A stretch of 64,000 bases of DNA from Starkeya sp. ORNL1 (GCF_012971745.1 NZ_CP048834.1:1674001-1738000), one strand, 5' to 3'. Shown: positions 54,172 to 63,684, numbered from the stretch's first letter. Notes: generated by a model not told the origin, from the sequence alone. Program-made: numbers and translations.

Positions 54172-55221
54172 TCAACCCTGGAACGGGATCGTCCGTCCGG
54201 GCTGCTTGGCCTGTTCCTTGGTGTAGGACACGCCGTGCACCTTGATGCCCTGGGCGTTCAGGAGCGTGATGATGCCGCCCTTGTTGGAGAGCGCCACCGG
54301 CGGCTTCATCTCGACCACCAGCGTCGCCCCGGCGGGGATCGAGCCGGACAGCAGCATCATGTTCTTCTGCTTGTCCTTGATCTGCCAGCCGGTGAGGTCG
54401 ATGGCGACGTCGGCGGTGTTAAGCAGCGTCACCGTCTCGCGCTCCGGGGTGCGCACGTCGTTCACATAGGCGGCGATGACGCGGATCAGGCCGTCCGGCA
54501 CGTCGAAGGGCGGGATACGGTCGCGGTCGATCGGCGTCGCCGGGCCGCCCACGGGGGCGCCGTCAGTGGGGGTGATGGCGGTGCCGGCCTGGTCGTCGGA
54601 GTGCCAGGTCTGGCTCTGGAACTTCAGGAACACCGCGACCCACTGCTTCTCGGTGGGGAACTGGAAGATCAGCCCGCCATCCTGCCAGGGGCCGTTCTGG
54701 TCGGCGAACCTGCCGGGCGGGTTGCCCTGGTTGAAATGGATGTCATGGATGCCGCGGCCCGGCTTGAAGCCGAAATACTTGTCGGCCTTGTTGTTCTCCG
54801 GCCCCCAGGTCTCGCCGAAGGCATAGATCATCGAGTCCTCATCGGACATCGCACGCTGCACATAGGCGTCGATCTTCTCGTTGAGGTCGTTGTCCGGCCC
54901 CGCGGCGGAGAGCGGCAGCGGCTTCAATTCCCAGGGCTGCATGAGATTGGCGCGGATGAAATCCAGCGCAACGCCGCCCGGCCGGCTCTCAGTGGGGTGC
55001 AACCCCTCCTCCAGATCGGCCAACTGGTCGGTGATCGGATGCTCGAAGCTGGAGCGCACCAGGAACTGCACCTCGCTGCCATCCTGCGAGCGCACATTGA
55101 TGGCGATGCGGTGCAGCGTGCCGTTCTCCGAGACCAGCACCTGGTAATGCGGGCTGGCGCCGGTGGCGAGACGGTTATTGATCGGCCGGCCCTTCAGCAC
55201 GGCATAATTCTTGAGCGGCAT
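54172..55221 (-). CDS. DUF2278 (YukJ-like) protein with C-terminal lamin-tail-like domain
   Basis: 349 residues. N-terminal ~210 residues match DUF2278: starts MPLKNYAVLKGRPINNRLAT, then SPHYQVLVSENGTLHRIAIN, IYAFGETWGPENNKADKYFG and GRGIHDIHFNQGNP. From about 240 a lamin-tail-like Ig domain follows (VTLLNTADVAIDLTGWQIKD ... ALSNKGGIITLLNAQG), a known partner of DUF2278 in longer members. No signal peptide. Function unknown. ATG 55221 agrees with the conserved MPLKNY start. Confidence 0.88.
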   Translation of the reverse strand: MPLKNYAVLKGRPINNRLATGASPHYQVLVSENGTLHRIAINVRSQDGSEVQFLVRSSFEHPITDQLADLEEGLHPTESRPGGVALDFIRANLMQPWELKPLPLSAAGPDNDLNEKIDAYVQRAMSDEDSMIYAFGETWGPENNKADKYFGFKPGRGIHDIHFNQGNPPGRFADQNGPWQDGGLIFQFPTEKQWVAVFLKFQSQTWHSDDQAGTAITPTDGAPVGGPATPIDRDRIPPFDVPDGLIRVIAAYVNDVRTPERETVTLLNTADVAIDLTGWQIKDKQKNMMLLSGSIPAGATLVVEMKPPVALSNKGGIITLLNAQGIKVHGVSYTKEQAKQPGRTIPFQG

Positions 55222-55990
55222 GGTCGCATCCTCCGCAAGCGCTACAACTGGAACTCAGGGGATGAGCAAACGCCCGCGACCGAGGCGCAGCATGCCCTGC
55301 CGCGCCTTCCATGCCGTTGCGGGGCCCCCCGACCCCACACGAACAATAGAGGTGGCGGGCGGCACGTACAACCTGAGAATACATCAATAAAAAATGCTAC
55401 CCGGCAAACAAATCGACCCACCACCTCGCATCACCGTGCGGGTCGACAAGCCAAGGCCGCGACAGGCGCGCGATCCGCGACCAATTGATCAACTCAAATC
55501 GCACGCTGAAGAATAGCGCATGCAAGCAACACCTCATCGCCGCATTCATTACCACAATATCGACGTAAGCGACTCATAGACAGTAGACTGCAGCTCAAAA
55601 CAGGTCCGATGATATATATGATATTATTCACTTCGGAAATGATACTATAACTGCTGAAGTTCCGCGAAAAGGCGATCACGCAGTGGCGACGCGGTAATCG
55701 CGTCGCGCAAGAACACACACTCCCATCTGAAAAAGGTATTCAAGGATGACGAGACTGATCTTGCCGATGACATTGGACCTGACGAAATCGCGCGGAACGC
55801 CCGCGCCAGTCTGACAGGCAGACCCACACCACCTCAACCACCCCCCTCGCTCTACGAAGCCTCACATTTCGCGATGCACAATCTTTGTGCGCAACCACTC
55901 GCGCCCCGGCGCGTTGAGCGAGGTGCGTCGTTCGGCAGCAGGCCCGGCAAGAGGCCGGCCGCGACGCCCCCAACCGGAGCCAGCCCGCCC
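55222..55990. other. 769-bp intergenic region, partly AT-rich
   Basis: 55480-55870 is clearly AT-richer than the surrounding genes. Short open frames exist (for example one reading HLKKVFKDDETDLADDIGPD just upstream of the glycosyltransferase, with no start codon), but none has support. Possibly the remnant of foreign DNA, plus the promoter region of the glycosyltransferase gene. Confidence 0.4.
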
Positions 55991-57085
55991 ATGCGCATAG
56001 CCCAGATTGCCCCGCTCGCCGAACGTTGCCCGCCGCTTTTCTATGGCGGCACCGAACGCATCGTTTCCTTCCTCACCGAAGAACTGGTCGCACAGGGACA
56101 TGAGGTAACGCTGTTCGCCAGCGGCGATTCCGTCACCTCCGCCAAGCTCGTGCCGTGCGCGCCGAAGGCGCTGCGGCTCGACCCCGGCGTGCGCGATCCC
56201 CTCGCCTATCATTTCTCGATGCTGGAAGAGGTTCGTCGGCGCGCACACGAATTCGACGTGTTGCATTTCCACATCGACTATCTTCACTTCCAGATGAGTC
56301 GTGACTTCGTCAATCGCACCGTGACCACGCTGCACGGAAGGCTGGACATGCCGGATGTCCACCCGCTGTTCGCGGCCTATCGCCATGTGCCGCTGGCATC
56401 GATCTCGCAATTCCAGCGCAAGCCGATGCCGCCCGGGCTGAACTGGGCGGGCAATATCTATCACGGCCTGCCCCCGCATCTGCTGCCGTTCAGCGCAGCG
56501 GGAAAAGGCGGCTACCTCGCCTTTCTCGGCCGCATCTCGCCGGAAAAGCGCCCCGACCGCGCCATCGAGATCGCCGCGCGCGCCGGCCTGCCGCTGGTCA
56601 TCGCCGCCAAGATCGACAAGGTGGACCGCGACTATTGGCACGAGAAGATCGAGCCCCTGGTCCGCGCCAATCGGAACGTCGAATATATTGGCGAGATCAA
56701 TGAGGAGCAGAAGGCCGAATTCCTCGGCAATGCCGGCGCCCTGCTGTTCCCCATCGACTGGCCGGAGCCGTTCGGCCTGGTGATGATCGAGGCAATGTCC
56801 TGCGGTACGCCGGTGCTCGCCTTCCGCAATGGCTCGGTGCCGGAGATCATCGATCACGGCGTAACCGGTGCCATCGTCGATACCGTCGACGAGGCGGTGC
56901 AGGCGGTGCGATCCGTGCTCGCGCTCGACCGCGCCAAGGTGCGGGCGCGTTTCGACGCGCGCTTCACTTGCGCGCGGATGGCCGCGGACTATGTCAGCCT
57001 CTATCAGGGGCTCGAAGGCGTACGCGTCGAGCCCTCGCGGATTCGTCGCCTCCAGGGCGGGCACGACCTGCACGTTGTCGCCTGA
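55991..57085 (+). CDS. Glycosyltransferase family 4 protein
   Basis: 364 residues from ATG 55991 (MRIAQIAPLAERCPPLFYGG); the longer frame from 55874 reads through unlikely Pro/Arg-rich sequence. GT-B fold: N-terminal GGTERIVSFLTEELVAQGHE, C-terminal YLAFLGRISPEKRPDRAIEI, then the nucleotide-sugar EPFGLVMIEAMSCGTPVLAF motif (E-x7-E). It transfers a sugar from an activated donor, possibly in making a storage or surface glycan. The debranching-type enzyme follows 71 bp downstream, so they may be co-expressed. Confidence 0.9.
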   Translation: MRIAQIAPLAERCPPLFYGGTERIVSFLTEELVAQGHEVTLFASGDSVTSAKLVPCAPKALRLDPGVRDPLAYHFSMLEEVRRRAHEFDVLHFHIDYLHFQMSRDFVNRTVTTLHGRLDMPDVHPLFAAYRHVPLASISQFQRKPMPPGLNWAGNIYHGLPPHLLPFSAAGKGGYLAFLGRISPEKRPDRAIEIAARAGLPLVIAAKIDKVDRDYWHEKIEPLVRANRNVEYIGEINEEQKAEFLGNAGALLFPIDWPEPFGLVMIEAMSCGTPVLAFRNGSVPEIIDHGVTGAIVDTVDEAVQAVRSVLALDRAKVRARFDARFTCARMAADYVSLYQGLEGVRVEPSRIRRLQGGHDLHVVA

Positions 57086-57109
57086 ACTCGGAAGGCGGAT
57101 CGTTCGATC

Positions 57110-57131
57110 CCTCTCCCCGACGGGGAGAGGG
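57110..57131 (+). repeat. Short hairpin of the CCCTCTCCCC type between two genes
   Basis: TCCCTCTCCCCG / CGGGGAGAGGG; the minimal form of the REP-like unit also seen at 33384. It lies between the glycosyltransferase stop and the RBS of the debranching-type gene and may lower read-through. Confidence 0.7.
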
Positions 57132-57156
57132 CGCCCGTCAGAGTCCAGGAGAGCCG

Positions 57157-59373
57157 ATGCCGATGTCCAGTGCCGACGCCGTCGCGCATGCGCCCGCTCC
57201 CGCCGGCGCCGAGGCCAGCGGCCTCGATCAATACCTCGTCCCCGGCACCACCTCCTTGCAGGAGCGCCGTCCGCTCACCCTCAAGCATGGCGACACCTTC
57301 GGGGTGTTCGACCGCAATGGCGACATCATCGCCGGACCGGGCAGCCCGGATGGGCTGTACCATCGCGACACCCGCTATCTCTCGCATTTCTTCCTGACGC
57401 TGGACGGCGCGCGGCCGATGCTGCTGTCGTCCACGCTGCGCGACGACAATGCGACGCTGACCTGCGACCTCACCAATCCGGACCTGTTCGACGGCCAGGA
57501 GCAATTGATCCTGCCGCACGACCTGGTGCATCTGCGCCGCTCGCGCTTCCTGTGGCAGGGCAAGTGCTTCGAGCGCATCTCGCTGCGCAGCTTCGACGAG
57601 GAGAAGCGCACGGTGCGCCTGCTGCTCGATTTCAGCGCCGATTTCGCCGACCTGTTCGAGGTGCGCGGCACGCATCGCGAGCGGCGCGGCACGCAGAATC
57701 CGGCGCGGGTGGATCCGGCGAGCGTCGCGCTCTCCTATACCGGGCTCGACAAGGTGACGCGCACCACGACGCTGAGCTTCGACCCGAAGCCGCAGGCCCT
57801 CACCGCCCGGCGCGCGGTCTATGAGGTGGAGCTGCCGCCGCGCGAGACCCACCTCATCTTCATCGAGATCAGTTGCGGCGTGGTGGCGGCTAGCGGCGAC
57901 ACCCGCCGGCGCTTCTTCGTCGGGCTGCGCGATGCGCGGCGGGCGCTGCGCTACGCCTCCTCGCGGGCCGCCTCGGTCGCCACCTCGAACGACGTGTTCA
58001 ACGAGGCGGCACGGCGCAGCATCTCCGACATCTACACGCTGATCACCGAGAAGCCGGAGGGGCCCTACCCCTATGCCGGCATTCCCTGGTTCAGCACGGT
58101 GTTCGGCCGCGACGCCATCGTCACCGCGCTGCAGATGCTGTGGATCGATCCGAAGATCGCCAAGGGCGTGCTGCGCCACCTCGCCGCCAACCAGGCGACA
58201 ACCTTCGACGGCCCGGCCGATGCCGAGCCCGGCAAGATCCTGCACGAGGTGCGCCATGGCGAGATGGCCGAGCTCGGCGAGGTGCCGTTCCGCCGCTATT
58301 ACGGCAGCATCGATTCCACCCCGCTGTTCGTGATGCTGGCCGGCGCCTACCTCGAGCGCACCGGCGACCTCGCCACCACCCGCACGCTGTGGCCGCATGT
58401 GCTGGCGGCGCTAGCCTGGCAGGAGAGCGAGGGCGACCGCGACGGCGACGGCTTCATCGAATATGGCCGGCGCACCAGCGAGGGGCTGGTCAATCAGGGC
58501 TGGAAGGACAGCCATGATTCCATCTTCCACGCCGACGGCACGCTGGCGCGCGGGCCCATCGCGCTCGCCGAGGTGCAGGCCTATGGCTATGGCGCGCTGG
58601 TTGCTGGCTCGCAGATCGCCCACGTGCTCGGCGAGGAGCAGCGGGCCGCCGAGTTCGCCGCCAAGGCCGCGGCGCTGCGCACCCGCTTCGACGAGGCGTT
58701 CTTCGACCGCAAGCTCGACACCTATGTGCTGGCGCTCGACGGCGACAAGCGGCCCTGCCGGGTGCGCGCCTCCAATGCCGGCCATGTGCTGTACACCGGC
58801 CTTGCCTTGCCGGAGCGCGCGCTCGGCGTGGTGAGCACGCTGATGGACCCCACCTCGTTCTCCGGCTGGGGGGTGCGCACCATCGCCAATGTGGAGAAGC
58901 GCTACAATCCGATGAGCTATCACAATGGCTCGGTGTGGCCGCACGACAATGCGCTGATCGCCGCCGGCTTCGCCCGCTACGGCTTCCGCCGGCAGGCGGC
59001 GCGCATCTTCCAGGGGCTGTTCGCCGCCTCGACCTATATCGAGCTGAGGCGCCTGCCGGAGCTGTTCTGCGGCTTTCCCAAGCAGCGCAGCAACGGGCCG
59101 ACCTTCTACCCCGTCGCCTGCTCGCCGCAGGCCTGGGCGGCGGCCACGCCGCTCTCGCTGCTGCAGAGCTGCATCGGCGTGAGCTTCCGGCCGGGGAGCT
59201 GCGAGGTGGTGTTCGACCGCCCGGTGCTGCCGGACTTCCTCCATGAGGTGACGCTGCGCGGCCTCAGCTGCGCCGAGGGCGAGATCGACGTGCTGCTGCG
59301 CCAGTCGGGTGAGGAAGTGGTGGTCAGCGTGCTCCGCCGCAGCGGCGGCGTCGGGGTGGTGACGCACGCGTGA
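57157..59373 (+). CDS. Amylo-alpha-1,6-glucosidase / glycogen debranching-type enzyme
   Basis: 738 residues from ATG 57157 with AGGAGAG at 57147-57153. The N-terminal beta-sandwich domain (about 40-250; LKHGDTFGVFDRNGDIIAGP, GLYHRDTRYLSHFFLTLDGA) and the C-terminal (alpha/alpha)6 catalytic domain (about 300-700) carry GIPWFSTVFGRDAIVTALQM, GRRTSEGLVNQGWKDSHDSI and SYHNGSVWPHDNALIAAG with acidic catalytic candidates. Family members hydrolyse alpha-1,6 branches or related glucosides, and several act in stress-linked glycan or trehalose metabolism. Paired with the glycosyltransferase upstream. Confidence 0.88.
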   Translation: MPMSSADAVAHAPAPAGAEASGLDQYLVPGTTSLQERRPLTLKHGDTFGVFDRNGDIIAGPGSPDGLYHRDTRYLSHFFLTLDGARPMLLSSTLRDDNATLTCDLTNPDLFDGQEQLILPHDLVHLRRSRFLWQGKCFERISLRSFDEEKRTVRLLLDFSADFADLFEVRGTHRERRGTQNPARVDPASVALSYTGLDKVTRTTTLSFDPKPQALTARRAVYEVELPPRETHLIFIEISCGVVAASGDTRRRFFVGLRDARRALRYASSRAASVATSNDVFNEAARRSISDIYTLITEKPEGPYPYAGIPWFSTVFGRDAIVTALQMLWIDPKIAKGVLRHLAANQATTFDGPADAEPGKILHEVRHGEMAELGEVPFRRYYGSIDSTPLFVMLAGAYLERTGDLATTRTLWPHVLAALAWQESEGDRDGDGFIEYGRRTSEGLVNQGWKDSHDSIFHADGTLARGPIALAEVQAYGYGALVAGSQIAHVLGEEQRAAEFAAKAAALRTRFDEAFFDRKLDTYVLALDGDKRPCRVRASNAGHVLYTGLALPERALGVVSTLMDPTSFSGWGVRTIANVEKRYNPMSYHNGSVWPHDNALIAAGFARYGFRRQAARIFQGLFAASTYIELRRLPELFCGFPKQRSNGPTFYPVACSPQAWAAATPLSLLQSCIGVSFRPGSCEVVFDRPVLPDFLHEVTLRGLSCAEGEIDVLLRQSGEEVVVSVLRRSGGVGVVTHA

Positions 59374-59395
59374 GGGTGGGCGTCTTCTGCTTCAG

Positions 59396-59493
59396 CATCC
59401 TTCGAGGCCGCCTGCGGCGGCGCCTCAGGATGAGGTTCGTCTAAAGAACAACCTCATCCTGAGGCGCCGGCCAAAGGCCGGCCTCGAAGGATG
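59396..59493. repeat. Intergenic palindromic repeat, full copy
   Basis: Tips GCCGCCTGCGGCGGC and GCCGGCCAAAGGCCGGC; carries GCGCCTCAGGATGAGG in place of the more common CACCTCAGGATG. Confidence 0.85.
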
Positions 59494-59510
59494 CTCACAC
59501 AGAGCGCCCC

Positions 59511-59963
59511 TTACGGCGCCGGCTTGCAAGCGCCGAAAGCAGTCAGCACCGTGTCGTGATCCACCACGGTGAACGTCACCCCCGGATTGCTGCGCGAGGC
59601 CTGCATCACCCAGCCGGTGTGGCCGTCGACGCCCTGCAGGACCAGCGCGTCGCCGGCGCTTGCCACCGAGGCGATGGAGGAGATGTGCGGCAGCCCGGCC
59701 TTGCTGGTGCTGGCGAGGATCTGCTTGCCGAAATGCACCAGCATGCGGCTCGGCAGCGGCAGTTCGCCGAGCGCATTGACCGACGCGCAGCCCTTGCCCG
59801 CCTCGCAGACGAAGGCCTTCTCGAACGTGCAGTCGAGCGGCTGGGGTAGCGCGGGCGGCTCGCTCGCCACGCTCGCCGGGGCGGCCGGAGCCGGCGCGGC
59901 GGAGGTCTGCGCCAGCGCGCCGCCCGCCGCCAGGGCGAGCGCGGCACCGAAGACGAATCTCAT
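59511..59963 (-). CDS. Secreted hypothetical protein, 150 aa
   Basis: Signal peptide MRFVFGAALALAAGGALAQ followed by an Ala/Pro-rich linker and a compact domain with LDCTFEKAFVCEAGKGCASV (three cysteines), then SRMLVHFGKQILASTSKAGL, HTGWVMQASRSNPGVTFTVV and a final GACKPAP. A small envelope protein frequently seen in the order; no function known. Ends against a palindromic repeat. Confidence 0.72.
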   Translation of the reverse strand: MRFVFGAALALAAGGALAQTSAAPAPAAPASVASEPPALPQPLDCTFEKAFVCEAGKGCASVNALGELPLPSRMLVHFGKQILASTSKAGLPHISSIASVASAGDALVLQGVDGHTGWVMQASRSNPGVTFTVVDHDTVLTAFGACKPAP

Positions 59964-60137
59964 CGGTTTGCCGAGTACCGCAGCGGAAACAAGCCGTTAC
60001 GGAAGCCTTTTCCTACCCCGCGCCCTGTTGCCGCACTGTGCCCGGGCTACGGTTGCAACACGGATCCCTCATCTGCACATCGATGAATGACCGGCGCCCG
60101 CGATGGATGCCGCTCCTGCAATCTCGACGAGGGTCTT

Positions 60138-61532
60138 ATGCAACAGGGATTCTTGAAGAACCGAACCGGCGCCGCGGTGGAGCAGGCCGCGATCGATGGC
60201 TTGCGCGAGCGATTTGCCGGAATCCTCATCCACCCGCACGACCCCGGCTATGATTCCGCGCGGCGCATCTGGAACGCCAGCATCGACAAGAATCCCGGCC
60301 TGATCGCCATGTGCTCGGGAACCGCCGATGTCATCCACGCCGTCGATTTTGCGCGCTCGAACGATGTGCTGGTCGCGGTGCGGAGCGGCGGCCACAATGT
60401 CGCCGGGCGCGCCTTGTGCGACGACGGCATCGTCATCGACCTCTCCGCCATGAAGGGCATCATCGTCGACCCGCAGGCGGGGACGGTGTGCGTCCAGGCC
60501 GGGGTGACGCTCGGCCAGCTCGACCGCGAGACCGCCGTGCACGGCCTCGCCGTTCCCACCGGCGTCGCCCCGCCGACCGGCATAGCCGGGCTCACCTTGG
60601 GCGGCGGCGTCGGCTGGCTGACGCGCAAATACGGCATGACCTGCGACAGCCTGCTGTCCTGCGAGGTCGTCACCGCCACCGGCGGGGTGGTGACCGCCAG
60701 CGCGGCGAGCAACCCCGACCTGTTCTGGGGCCTGCGCGGCGGCGGCGGCAATTTCGGCATCGTCACCAGCCTGCTGTTCCGCGCCCATCCGGTCGCGACC
60801 GTGCTGGGCGGACTGCTCCTCTATCCGCGGGACCAGGCGGCGGCGGTGCTCAGGCATTATCGCGATGCCATGGCATCGGCGCCGAACGAGCTGACGGCCT
60901 ATGCCGGGCTGATCTGCACCCCTGACGGCACGCCGGTGACCGGCATCATGGTGTGTTATTGCGGGGAGCTGGAAGAGGGCGAGCGCGTCCTGCATCCGCT
61001 GCGCAGCTTCGGCCCGCCGATGCTGGACATGGTGCAGCCGCTGCCGTTCGTGGAGATGCAGAAGCTCGCCTATCAGCAAGGCGAGCTGGAGACCCGCAAT
61101 TACTGGCGCTCCACCTTCCTGAAGGAGCTGAGCGATGCGGCGATCGATCTCATCGTCGAGCACGCCAACATGGCCGCCTCGCCGCTGACCGGCACCATCG
61201 TGCAGGTCCTCGGCGGCGCCGCGAGCCTGCCGGCCGGGGACGACACGGCCTATGCGCCGCGGCGCGAGCTCTACAATATCGGCATCGAAGCGCGCTGGAT
61301 CGATGCCACGGAGAATGCCGGGCATGTCGATTGGGCGCGGAATTTCGCGCGGGCGCTGGAGCGCTATTCCAGCCGGGCCTATATGCTGAACTTCCTGAGC
61401 GATGAAGGCCCGGAAGCCATACGCGATGCCTTCGGCGCCAATCATGCGCGCCTGGTGGCGCTCAAGCGCAAGTACGACCCGGAAAATTTCTTCAGGCTCA
61501 ACCAGAACATCGATCCGCAAGGCCTGGCCTGA
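60138..61532 (+). CDS. FAD-linked oxidoreductase with BBE domain (VAO family)
   Basis: 464 residues from ATG 60138 (RBS GAGGG). FAD-binding PCMH domain: VLVAVRSGGHNVAGRALCDD with the His that covalently binds FAD, then GLTLGGGVGWLTRKYGMTCD and NPDLFWGLRGGGGNFGIVTS; the C-terminal berberine-bridge-enzyme motif is YDPENFFRLNQNI. The second covalent Cys site of bicovalent enzymes is replaced (VAPPTGIAG), so monocovalent attachment is expected. Relatives oxidise sugars, alkaloids or hydroxy acids; substrate unknown. No signal peptide. Confidence 0.9.
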   Translation: MQQGFLKNRTGAAVEQAAIDGLRERFAGILIHPHDPGYDSARRIWNASIDKNPGLIAMCSGTADVIHAVDFARSNDVLVAVRSGGHNVAGRALCDDGIVIDLSAMKGIIVDPQAGTVCVQAGVTLGQLDRETAVHGLAVPTGVAPPTGIAGLTLGGGVGWLTRKYGMTCDSLLSCEVVTATGGVVTASAASNPDLFWGLRGGGGNFGIVTSLLFRAHPVATVLGGLLLYPRDQAAAVLRHYRDAMASAPNELTAYAGLICTPDGTPVTGIMVCYCGELEEGERVLHPLRSFGPPMLDMVQPLPFVEMQKLAYQQGELETRNYWRSTFLKELSDAAIDLIVEHANMAASPLTGTIVQVLGGAASLPAGDDTAYAPRRELYNIGIEARWIDATENAGHVDWARNFARALERYSSRAYMLNFLSDEGPEAIRDAFGANHARLVALKRKYDPENFFRLNQNIDPQGLA

Positions 61533-61665
61533 CCCCGGCGCATGACCCCGGCGCCTGACCCCGGGAGGGCCGGCCGGCCTCCCCCTGGCGCGATTGCCGG
61601 ACCGGCTGTCACGCAATTGTAGCAACCACCTGTTCCCTTCGCGCCGGTGCAACAGGAAGCTGCCA

Positions 61666-62580
61666 ATGGCCAACCGAACCGATGACGAGCTGAGCCGTAT
61701 CAAGGAAGAGATCTCGGACAGCTTCGACGAGGAGTTGGAGCTCCAGATGGAGGAAGACCGGCTCGACGAGCTGGTCGCCGAGGGCATGTCCCCGTCGGGC
61801 GAGAAAACCCTCGACCGCAAAGTGTATTTCCGCGAGCTGTTCCGCCTGCAGCACGAGCTGGTGCGGCTGCAGGACTGGGTGCAGCACAAGAAGCTGAAGG
61901 TGGTGGTGCTGTTCGAGGGCCGCGATTCCGCCGGCAAGGGCGGCGCCATCAAGCGCGTCACCCAGCGGCTCAATCCGCGGGTCTGCCGCACCGTCGCCTT
62001 GCCCGCCCCGACCGAGCGGGAGCGCGGCCAATGGTACTTCCAGCGCTATGTCCCGCATCTGCCGACCGGCGGCGAAATGGTGCTGTTCGACCGCAGCTGG
62101 TACAACCGCGCCGGCGTCGAGCGCGTGATGGGCTTCTGCACGCCGGACGAACTCGAGGAGTTCTTCCGCTCGGTGCCGGAGTTCGAGCACATGCTGGTGC
62201 GCTCCGGCATCGTGCTGCTGAAGTACTGGTTCTCCATCACCGATGAAGAGCAGGAATTCCGCTTCCGGATGCGGATCGAGGATCCGCTGAAGCAGTGGAA
62301 GCTCTCGCCCATGGACCTGGAAAGCCGGGTGCACTGGGAAGACTACACCAAGGCCAAGGAAGAGATGCTGGAGCGCACCCACACCGATGTCGCGCCGTGG
62401 TGGGTGGTGCAGGCGGTCGACAAGAAGCGGGCGCGGCTCAACTGCATCGCGCATCTGCTGGCGCAGATCCCCTATGAGGATGTGCCCAAGCCCGAATTCG
62501 AGCTGCCGGAACGGATCCGGCACGCCGACTACAGCCGCACCCCGGTGCCGGCGGAAATGTATGTGCCGGAAGTCTACTGA
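61666..62580 (+). CDS. ppk2: Polyphosphate kinase 2
   Basis: 304 residues, usual for one-domain PPK2. ATG 61666 with AGGAAG upstream. Walker A VVLFEGRDSAGKGGAIKRVT, Walker B-type VLFDRSWYNRAGVERVMGFC, the lid region and LKYWFSITDEEQEFRFRMRI; C-terminal VHWEDYTKAKEEMLERTHTD and APWWVVQAVDKKRARLNCIA. It uses polyphosphate to phosphorylate nucleoside diphosphates (or the reverse), linking polyP stores to the nucleotide pool. Confidence 0.95.
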   Translation: MANRTDDELSRIKEEISDSFDEELELQMEEDRLDELVAEGMSPSGEKTLDRKVYFRELFRLQHELVRLQDWVQHKKLKVVVLFEGRDSAGKGGAIKRVTQRLNPRVCRTVALPAPTERERGQWYFQRYVPHLPTGGEMVLFDRSWYNRAGVERVMGFCTPDELEEFFRSVPEFEHMLVRSGIVLLKYWFSITDEEQEFRFRMRIEDPLKQWKLSPMDLESRVHWEDYTKAKEEMLERTHTDVAPWWVVQAVDKKRARLNCIAHLLAQIPYEDVPKPEFELPERIRHADYSRTPVPAEMYVPEVY

Positions 62581-62721
62581 GCGCCTTCTGGCCGCATGGA
62601 TCGCACGCGACCGCTGCCGGGGCCCGGCGGCGGTCGTTGCGCGCGGATACTTGCGTAGTCATCGGTGGCGAGATTTCCCCTCGGCGTTGCGAAGGGGTCC
62701 GGCGGGCGTGGCGGTGCCGCC

Positions 62722-62805
62722 TCAGCTCCGCATCGAGCGGGCCATCAGGATGGCGGCCGCCAGCATCGCAAACACCACACCATAGGCAATATAGTCTGCC
62801 AGCAT
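62722..62805 (-). CDS. 27-residue single-helix membrane peptide
   Basis: MLADYIAYGVVFAMLAAAIL followed by MARSMRS. One hydrophobic helix, a negatively charged N-terminus and a positively charged C-terminus, so C-in orientation is expected. The RBS is strong: GGGAGAAGG four bases before ATG 62805. Size and form recall accessory peptides of membrane enzymes (CydX, KdpF), but no such partner gene is adjacent. It was too short for ordinary ORF calling. Confidence 0.55.
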   Translation of the reverse strand: MLADYIAYGVVFAMLAAAILMARSMRS

Positions 62806-63247
62806 TGAGCCTTCTCCCGAGCTGCGCCAAGCATAATGCGGCCGATTACGCTGGGAAAGACATTTGCCGACTTCTCGACACAAGAATTAACGCAGGTAAA
62901 TTACTTCATATATTGAAATAATGTGCGCGGCCCGACCCTGGGCACCGCGCGCGGGCAGTCTCCACGAGTTTGACTCAAAATGACCAGGTCATCCTGAGTG
63001 TCTGATCCGCAATTCGACCATGGCAGATGAAATGCGCCAGTTCCCCCGTCATCCCCGGCTTTGTTGTACCGGCCATCTCGGTCTCTGACGCGCTGCCCTG
63101 AATCGAGACCCCTGGCACAAGGCCGGGGATGACGGTCGTTCCTGCAATTACGAGTCAGACTTCGAGGCGCCGCAAAGCGCGCCTCGAAGGATGCTCAAGC
63201 CGGGCGCCATCTGCCCAGCCTAATCCCGGACGTTGCTGCTTTGCGAT
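62806..63247. other. 442-bp intergenic region with repeat debris
   Basis: AT-rich upstream region (62830-62930). Then come GTTTGACTCAAAATGACC (62971) and CGAGTCAGAC (63151), which look like worn ends of the GAGCCTGACTC element, enclosing a REP-like hairpin CCCGTCATCCCCGGC ... GCCGGGGATGACGG (63043-63136). The region ends with a part copy of the palindromic repeat (63160-63193). No gene. Confidence 0.5.
63160..63193. repeat. Partial copy of the palindromic repeat
   Basis: One arm only: CTTCGAGGCGCCGCAAAGCG then CGCCTCGAAGGATG. Adjacent to the debris of the insertion element, which probably removed the other arm. Confidence 0.65.
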
Positions 63248-63682
63248 CTACAGGATCGCGCGGGTCTTCAGGAATGCCAGATAGCGCGGATGCTCATTGG
63301 CGAAGATTTCCGCTCCCTCCAGAGCATAGGCGCGGATGAGTTCGTCGGCGGCACGATCAAGCTCTCCGCGACCATGGAGAACTTGACCAAATCTCAAATG
63401 CAGAAACGGATTGCCGATCGCACCAGGACACGTCATCGCGTAAGCCAACGTGTCATACGCAGACTTCATGTTGCCACCAAGAAAGCAGGCGTCGGCGATT
63501 GCTGCAAGTATCCATGTCGATGCGTTCCATTCATTTTTTGGAATTGGCACCAACTCCCAAGCCTTGCCGTATGCGCCTACAGCGTTCTTGAAGGCGCCCG
63601 CCTTTGCGAGAGCATCGCCATTGGCGCAAAATGCCTTGATCTGTTCATATACAGTATCGTCCAATTCTTTTCCGGTCGGCAT
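63248..63682 (-). CDS. TPR-repeat protein, 144 aa, immunity-protein-like
   Basis: From ATG 63682 with RBS AAGGGAAAA. Tetratricopeptide-like helices: ALAKAGAFKNAVGAYGKAWE, NASTWILAAIADACFLGGNM, CPGAIGNPFLHLRFGQVLHG and RAADELIRAYALEGAEIFAN, finishing PRYLAFLKTRAIL. I recall the GNPFLHLRxGQ segment from small TPR proteins encoded beside polymorphic-toxin genes, where they serve as immunity proteins; that link is from memory and unchecked. It starts two bases after the stop of the damaged gene upstream, so the two were one operon. Confidence 0.7.
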   Translation of the reverse strand: MPTGKELDDTVYEQIKAFCANGDALAKAGAFKNAVGAYGKAWELVPIPKNEWNASTWILAAIADACFLGGNMKSAYDTLAYAMTCPGAIGNPFLHLRFGQVLHGRGELDRAADELIRAYALEGAEIFANEHPRYLAFLKTRAIL

Positions 63683-63684
63683 TA

